A stretch of DNA of 64,000 nucleotides, taken from Planobispora longispora (lineage in GTDB: Bacteria; Actinomycetota; Actinomycetes; Streptosporangiales; Streptosporangiaceae). The position numbers and the translations under genes are program-made. A model generated the notes under the pieces. The model did not search any database and was not told the DNA's origin. It saw only the letters and a list, made by a program, of their open reading frames with translations. The stretch lies in contig NZ_BOOH01000005.1 in assembly GCF_016863135.1 (NCBI RefSeq), forward strand, positions 1-64,000. Direction: 5' to 3'. Shown one piece after another: positions 59,727-64,000 of the stretch. Every line of letters begins with the position of its first letter. The stretch's first letter is position 1.

Positions 59727-61109
59727 GTGCAAAGAGCATCCCTTCGCATGCGGCTCGGCGGGATGACCGCCGCGGTGGTCACCGCATGCGCGACGGTCCT
59801 GGTATCCCAGGCACCGGCCGCGGCGGTCACGGGGCCACCGCCGCAGGCATCCTCGTTCGACCACGCGCTGTACTGGAACGGCGTCCTGCTGGACGCCTTC
59901 CGCCAGGCCCAGGGGGTCGACGCGGAACCGCAGAAGCTGGCCAGGGCCGCGGCGATGATGAACATCGCGATGCACGACGCCAACTGGCCCGCCGCGCCCA
60001 GAACCTACCTGCCCCGGATCACCCAGCAGCATCCGGACGACTCGATCGAGGCCACCATGGACGCCGCCGCCCACGGCGTCCTCGCCTCGCTGTTCCCCAA
60101 GGAGAGATTCCCCAACCTCAATCTGCAGAAGGCCCTCGACGACGCCATGGCGCAGATCCCGTCGTGGGTCGACCCCGCCCGGATCGCGGGCGGCAAGGCC
60201 GACGGCGAGAAAATCGCCTCCCTGATGATCGCGGAGCGTGCGGGGGACACACCCGCCTTCGACCCCGCCTACACGCCCGACGGGGTGCCCGGGTCCTGGC
60301 GCCCGACCGACTCCAAGCCGGTCGCCGGCCCGAACTGGTCACGGATCAAGCCGTTCGCCATGACCTCGGCCACGCAGTTCCGGCCTCCGCTGCCCAATGG
60401 GGCCATCTCCTACGACCAACTCCTGCGCAGCCCCGCCTACGCGGCCCAGGTCAACGAGGTCAAGGTGAAGGGCGCCGCGAACGCGCCCCTCTCGGCCCGT
60501 TCGGCGGACCAGACGCAGGCGGCGTTCTTCTGGGCGAACGACGTCGACGGCACCTACAAGCCGATGGGGCAGTTGCTGAACATCACCATCGACATCGCCA
60601 AGCGGAAGGGGCTGAAGCAGAGTGAGAACGCCGAGCTGTTCAACCTCGTCTCCATGGCTCTGGCCGACGCGGCCCTCGTCGCCTGGGGCGCCAAGTTCGC
60701 CACCCCGATCGACCTGTGGCGGCCGGAGACCGCGATCCGGGAGGCCGGCACCGACAACAACGGCGCGACCGACGCCGATCCGGCCTGGCGTCCCCTGTCC
60801 AGGGACAGGGCGGGCGTCAACTTCTCCCCGCCCTTCCCGGCCTACGTCTCCGGTCACGCCACCTTCGGCGGAGCCTGGGCTGGAGTGATGCAGCGCTGGT
60901 TCGGCCACGACTTCGCCTTCACCGCCACCACCGAGGACCCGAACGCCAACCCGAAGACCCGCAGCTTCCCCAGCTTCGCCGCCGCGGCCGAGGAGAACGC
61001 CCTCAGCCGCATCTATCTCGGCGTGCACTACCGGTGGGACGCCGACGGGGGCCTGGAGTCCGGCTTCGAACTCGGTGAGTTCGTCTACGTCACCCGCCGG
61101 GACCAGTAA
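59727..61109 (+). CDS. Exported vanadium-haloperoxidase/PAP2-family enzyme
   Basis: The 460-residue protein starts with a signal peptide (about 1-33, ending QAPAAA). The vanadate/phosphate pocket of the vanadium-dependent haloperoxidase/PAP2 fold is visible late in the chain: IDLWRPETAIREAG, PAYVSGHATFGGAW (His next to Gly) and SRIYLGVHYRWDADGG. It could be a secreted haloperoxidase or a phosphatase; only assay would tell. GTG 59727 is preferred to ATG 59712 because GGAGG lies eight bases before it. No partner genes are adjacent. Confidence 0.85.
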   Translation: MQRASLRMRLGGMTAAVVTACATVLVSQAPAAAVTGPPPQASSFDHALYWNGVLLDAFRQAQGVDAEPQKLARAAAMMNIAMHDANWPAAPRTYLPRITQQHPDDSIEATMDAAAHGVLASLFPKERFPNLNLQKALDDAMAQIPSWVDPARIAGGKADGEKIASLMIAERAGDTPAFDPAYTPDGVPGSWRPTDSKPVAGPNWSRIKPFAMTSATQFRPPLPNGAISYDQLLRSPAYAAQVNEVKVKGAANAPLSARSADQTQAAFFWANDVDGTYKPMGQLLNITIDIAKRKGLKQSENAELFNLVSMALADAALVAWGAKFATPIDLWRPETAIREAGTDNNGATDADPAWRPLSRDRAGVNFSPPFPAYVSGHATFGGAWAGVMQRWFGHDFAFTATTEDPNANPKTRSFPSFAAAAEENALSRIYLGVHYRWDADGGLESGFELGEFVYVTRRDQ

Positions 61110-61110
61110 C

Positions 61111-61129
61111 CCGCCGGAGACCCCGGCGG
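61111..61129 (+). terminator. Terminator after the haloperoxidase-like gene
   Basis: CCGCCGG (61111-61117) and CCGGCGG (61123-61129) form a seven-base stem around AGACC, one base past the stop codon. Confidence 0.55.
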
Positions 61130-61264
61130 TCCGGTGAACAGGCGCCGTCTTCCGGGTCACGTGGGATCAACGACGATCTCACAATGATCCGGAAGATGGC
61201 GTTCTGTCATTGGCAGGAGTTATCGTTTCGCCGATCATGAAATGAGGCGGGCGGGGAGACTGCG

Positions 61265-62503
61265 TTGCCGGACATGACGGATATTCCACCCGAACTCGAG
61301 GGGGTCACGGACCCTGCGGAGTTCGTGGCGGCACTGGGCACACTGCGGCGGTGGTCGGGACTGAGCTACCGGCAGCTGGCGTCCAGAGCGCAGGCGGCCG
61401 GCGACGTCCTGCCCCCGAGCACGATGGCCGGCGCGCTCGGACGCGCCGTCCTGCCCCGGGAGGAGCTCGTCGCGGCTCTCGTCCGGGCGTGCGGGTGTGA
61501 CGAGGCGACCGTCGCCGGCTGGATCGCCGTCCGGCGCCGCCTCGCCGTCTCCGGATCACTTCCCGTCCTCGCCCCGTCCGCCCCGCCGGAGAGCGAGGTC
61601 CCGATCTCCGGCCCGGCCACCCCATCGGGAAGCGGCCTCCCCATCCCCATCCCCGGCCCTGCCGGTCCACCGGAGAACGACGCCCCCACCCCAGGCCCGG
61701 CCGTCCCATCGGGAAGCGGCGTCCCGGACAGCGGGGCGCCCGGCACGGTCGCGCCGCCGGACGCCGGCGGCGGCACCGTGTCCGGGCGGCGGCTCCTGCC
61801 CGTCATGGCGGCCGCCGTAGTGGCGTTCATCCTCCTGGGCCTCGGCGGAGGGGCCCTGGCGGGTCTGCGGGCGCTCGCCTCCGCGCAGACCCCCGCACAG
61901 ACACCCACGCAGCCCCCCACACCGACACCCGCGCAGGACTCCCTCCCGTCGCCGAACCGCTCCATGGGTCTGCCCGACGGCTGGTATCGCGTCGTCCCGG
62001 CGCACGTCGCCGACCGCGGCCTGTGCGTCGGAGAGGGAAGGGAGCGCAACGGCCGCACCACCCGGGAACTGGCGGTGCAGCGCCCCTGCCGCGGCCTCTC
62101 CCCCGACACCTACGTGAAGGCCGTCGGCCCCGGCGTCCATCAGATCCAGTGGCACCATCCCGTCCACGGCGTCGGCTGCCTCACCGTCGACCAGGCATGG
62201 ACGGGCGCGGAAGCCCTGATCGCGCCGGCGAAATGCACCGGAGCAGCTCACCAGCGCTTCCTGCTGGAGCGGTCCGCCTCCGCCGGGACGGCCGGTCACA
62301 GGTTGCGTCCCGTCCACAGCGGCCTGTGCGTCGGCGTCCTGGGCGGTGCGGCCGACGTCGACAACGGCGCCGAACTCGTCCAGGACGTCTGCAACGGCGG
62401 CGCCGACCAGGTGTTCTTCTTCGTCGCCGCCCCGGACCTCGAACCGGCCGCCCCGGAGCCCGAACCGGCCGGCCGGGAGACGGCCGGCCGCGAGGCCTCC
62501 TGA
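61265..62503 (+). CDS. HTH-like protein with membrane anchor and ricin-type lectin domain
   Basis: The 412-residue protein joins a cytoplasmic N-terminal region resembling XRE-type HTH domains of actinobacterial helix-turn-helix/lectin proteins (EFVAALGTLRRWSGLSYRQLASRAQ, then LVRACGCDEATVAGWIAVRRRL), a Pro/Gly-rich linker with imperfect PxPxGPA repeats (about 100-175), a membrane helix (about 178-205, LLPVMAAAVVAFILLGLGG) and a C-terminal extracellular domain with ricin B-like features (WYRVVPAHVADRGLCVGEG, QWHHPVHGVGCLTVDQ, GLCVGVLGGAADVDNGAELVQ). It may sense sugar outside and signal inside. The start is TTG 61265 behind GGGGAG. Confidence 0.75.
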   Translation: MPDMTDIPPELEGVTDPAEFVAALGTLRRWSGLSYRQLASRAQAAGDVLPPSTMAGALGRAVLPREELVAALVRACGCDEATVAGWIAVRRRLAVSGSLPVLAPSAPPESEVPISGPATPSGSGLPIPIPGPAGPPENDAPTPGPAVPSGSGVPDSGAPGTVAPPDAGGGTVSGRRLLPVMAAAVVAFILLGLGGGALAGLRALASAQTPAQTPTQPPTPTPAQDSLPSPNRSMGLPDGWYRVVPAHVADRGLCVGEGRERNGRTTRELAVQRPCRGLSPDTYVKAVGPGVHQIQWHHPVHGVGCLTVDQAWTGAEALIAPAKCTGAAHQRFLLERSASAGTAGHRLRPVHSGLCVGVLGGAADVDNGAELVQDVCNGGADQVFFFVAAPDLEPAAPEPEPAGRETAGREAS

Positions 62504-62554
62504 GTCGTATCCGACACTCCCCGACGCCCCCTCAGGCGGCCGCACGGGGTGTCC

Positions 62555-63124
62555 TCACGGCCCCTTGCCCCGGGCGCGGAAAGCCGCGGTCTTGACGCGG
62601 TTCTGGCACGCGGTGCAGCAGAACCGGCGGGTCCCGTTGCGGGACACGTCGACGTACACGCGGTCGCATTGGGGCGCGGTGCACACGCCCAGGCGGTCGT
62701 GGAACTCGCTCCCCAGCACGATCGCCAGGCCGGTGGCGCAGCTCGCCGCCCAGTCTCCGGCCATGGTGCCGCCGGGACCGTGGAAGTGCAGGTGCCACGG
62801 TTCTCCGTCGTGCCGCTGGAGCAGCGGCCGCGCGCGGGTCTCCACAAGGAGATCGTTGACCTTCAGGGCCGCCGCGTCGACGTCCTCCGCCGCGACGGCG
62901 TCGAAGACCGCCCGCAGCCGTACCGCGACCTCGGCGAACTCCGCGGCCTCCGCCGCGGTGACCTCGCGGTGGCCCGGATAGCCGGTCCGCAGGCCCTCGG
63001 TGGCGGCGGCGGTCAGATCACGGGGCGGCGGGAAAGGACGGCCCCGTCGCTCTCCGGGCGTCAGTTCGTTGACCAGACCGACCGCCACTCGGACGATCAT
63101 ATCGGTGTGACTGTTGAAATCCAC
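62555..63124 (-). CDS. CGNR zinc-finger (ABATE-domain) regulator
   Basis: The 189-residue protein has an N-terminal ABATE-like region (VDFNSHTDMIVRVAVGLVNELTPG) and a C-terminal zinc finger: CTAPQCDRVYVD then RRFCCTACQNRVK, with the CGNR motif present as CQNR. These proteins are putative transcription regulators of actinobacteria. The frame runs further upstream, but the family N-terminus begins at GTG 63124; ATG 63103 is an alternative. It diverges from the methyltransferase gene at 63196, a possible target. Confidence 0.82.
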   Translation of the reverse strand: MDFNSHTDMIVRVAVGLVNELTPGERRGRPFPPPRDLTAAATEGLRTGYPGHREVTAAEAAEFAEVAVRLRAVFDAVAAEDVDAAALKVNDLLVETRARPLLQRHDGEPWHLHFHGPGGTMAGDWAASCATGLAIVLGSEFHDRLGVCTAPQCDRVYVDVSRNGTRRFCCTACQNRVKTAAFRARGKGP

Positions 63125-63195
63125 TTGACCAGTTACGTCCTCACCTCTAGCGTGTAACTCATAAAAGCTTAGACGACAGTCACAAGGAGGTCGTT

Positions 63196-63951
63196 GTGCT
63201 GACCCATGACGCCGCGCTCGAGTGGATCGCACGCTGGGACCGCCAGCAGGAGGGCTACCTGCCCGACCGTGAGGAGCGCTTCACCGCGCTGATCGACGCC
63301 GTCGAGGCGATGGGCCGCCCCGACCCGCTGGTCATCGACCTCGGCTGCGGGCCGGGCTCGCTCTCCGCCCGCCTTCTGGAACGGCTGCCGGAGGCGACGG
63401 TGGTCTCGGTCGACGCGGACCCGCTGCTGCTCGGCCTCGGCCGGGCCGCCTACCCCCATCTCAGGTTCGTCTCCCTCGACCTGCGCACGCCCGGGTGGAC
63501 CGGCGCCCTGGGCCTGGACCGCCCGGCCGACGCCGCGGTGAGCACCACCGCGCTGCACTGGATCTCCGGGCCGGAGCTGTCGAAGATGTACGCCGAGCTG
63601 GCCACCGTGCTGCGCCCGGGTGGAATCCTGCTCAACGGAGACCACCTGGAGACCGACGACGCCACCCCGGTCATCGCCCGGCTCGAACGCGCCGTTCACG
63701 AGCGGGAGACCGAGCGCGAGTTCGCCGGGCGGCGTCCCGAGGACTGGCGCCAGTGGTGGGAGGCCGTCGCCGCCGACCCCGCCTTCGCCGAGCTCCACGC
63801 CGCCCGCACCACCGCGGGCGCCGGCCATCACGGCTCGGAGTCGCCCCTGCTGTCCGAGCATGCCGACGCCCTGCGCGACGCGGGTTTCAGCGAGATCGGC
63901 ACCCTGTGGCAGCGCGGCGACAACCGGCTCCTGTGCGCCGTCCGCTCCTGA
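63196..63951 (+). CDS. SAM-dependent methyltransferase, class I
   Basis: The 251-residue protein carries the SAM-binding motif I VIDLGCGPGSLSARLLE (about 46-62), acidic loop VVSVDADPLLL, motif II-like region with STTALHWI and motif III LRPGGILLNGDH, typical of the Methyltransf_25/11 group that methylates small molecules. No substrate can be named. AAGGAGG lies five bases before GTG 63196. It sits divergently from a CGNR regulator in a short gap of 71 bases. Confidence 0.88.
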   Translation: MLTHDAALEWIARWDRQQEGYLPDREERFTALIDAVEAMGRPDPLVIDLGCGPGSLSARLLERLPEATVVSVDADPLLLGLGRAAYPHLRFVSLDLRTPGWTGALGLDRPADAAVSTTALHWISGPELSKMYAELATVLRPGGILLNGDHLETDDATPVIARLERAVHERETEREFAGRRPEDWRQWWEAVAADPAFAELHAARTTAGAGHHGSESPLLSEHADALRDAGFSEIGTLWQRGDNRLLCAVRS

Positions 63952-64000
63952 CCGGACAGGCGCCATCCGGTCCGGCGGACGCCGTCTGAGCCCCGGGACC

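Overview
The window is high-GC actinobacterial DNA. The gene set (BldD, mIHF, SpoIIE-type phosphatases, an Rv2175c/PknL pair, many GTG/TTG starts and leaderless genes) suggests a filamentous member of the Streptosporangiales. That placement is inference; no rRNA or other taxonomic marker lies in the window. No tRNA, rRNA, CRISPR array, prophage or intact insertion sequence was seen.

Layout. (1) 1-4.4 kb: signalling genes. A HAMP-repeat sensor protein cut by the window edge diverges from a HATPase/PAS/GAF/SpoIIE phosphatase, followed by an MpaB-like oxygenase. (2) 4.7-10.7 kb: a five-gene Opp/Dpp-type peptide ABC importer (permease, binding lipoprotein, permease, two ATPases) with a strong hairpin after the binding-protein gene. 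(3) 10.9-15.1 kb: rpe, a broken nuclease-family remnant, an amidase, an alpha/beta hydrolase and a RidA protein. (4) 15.3-38.9 kb, minus strand: a long housekeeping block read pyrR-pyrB-pyrC-carA-carB-pyrK-pyrD-pyrF (UMP synthesis, with a PyrR-binding RNA element before pyrR), then mihF, gmk, rpoZ, coaBC, metK, priA, two tandem paralogues of unknown function, def, fmt and rsmB. (5) 39.3-45.5 kb: bldD with a probable autoregulatory promoter, a membrane SpoIIE-type phosphatase, an uncharacterised protein, an ArsC-like/YbaK pair, an L,D-transpeptidase, and a damage-inducible-looking cassette: two LexA-type boxes, a leaderless 68-codon ORF and a HEPN-family gene. (6) 45.6-56.3 kb: GNAT, metF, a prenyl diphosphate synthase, thiE, an Rv2175c-type DNA-binding protein, an FAD oxidoreductase, a TPP riboswitch with thiO-thiS-thiG, a PASTA Ser/Thr kinase and pgeF. 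(7) 56.4-64 kb: an accessory tail with an HxlR-controlled oxidoreductase pair, a MarR/hydrolase divergon, an exported haloperoxidase-like enzyme, a membrane-anchored ricin-lectin protein, a CGNR zinc-finger regulator and a methyltransferase.

How it works together. Pyrimidine genes overlap by 4-11 bases at most junctions and look translationally coupled; PyrR probably represses by covering the pyrR ribosome site. Thiamine genes are split between thiE (with metF and the prenyl synthase) and the riboswitch-led thiOSG operon. The PASTA kinase and the Rv2175c-like protein probably form a kinase-substrate pair, as in mycobacteria. At least ten genes carry a TANNNT hexamer 6-7 bases before the start codon, a consistent leaderless-mRNA signature. 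Convergent gene pairs are separated by perfect GC-rich hairpins.

The strongest candidate for something undescribed is the cassette at 44,793-45,502. The two tandem CxCxxC paralogues at 18,373-21,454 come next.
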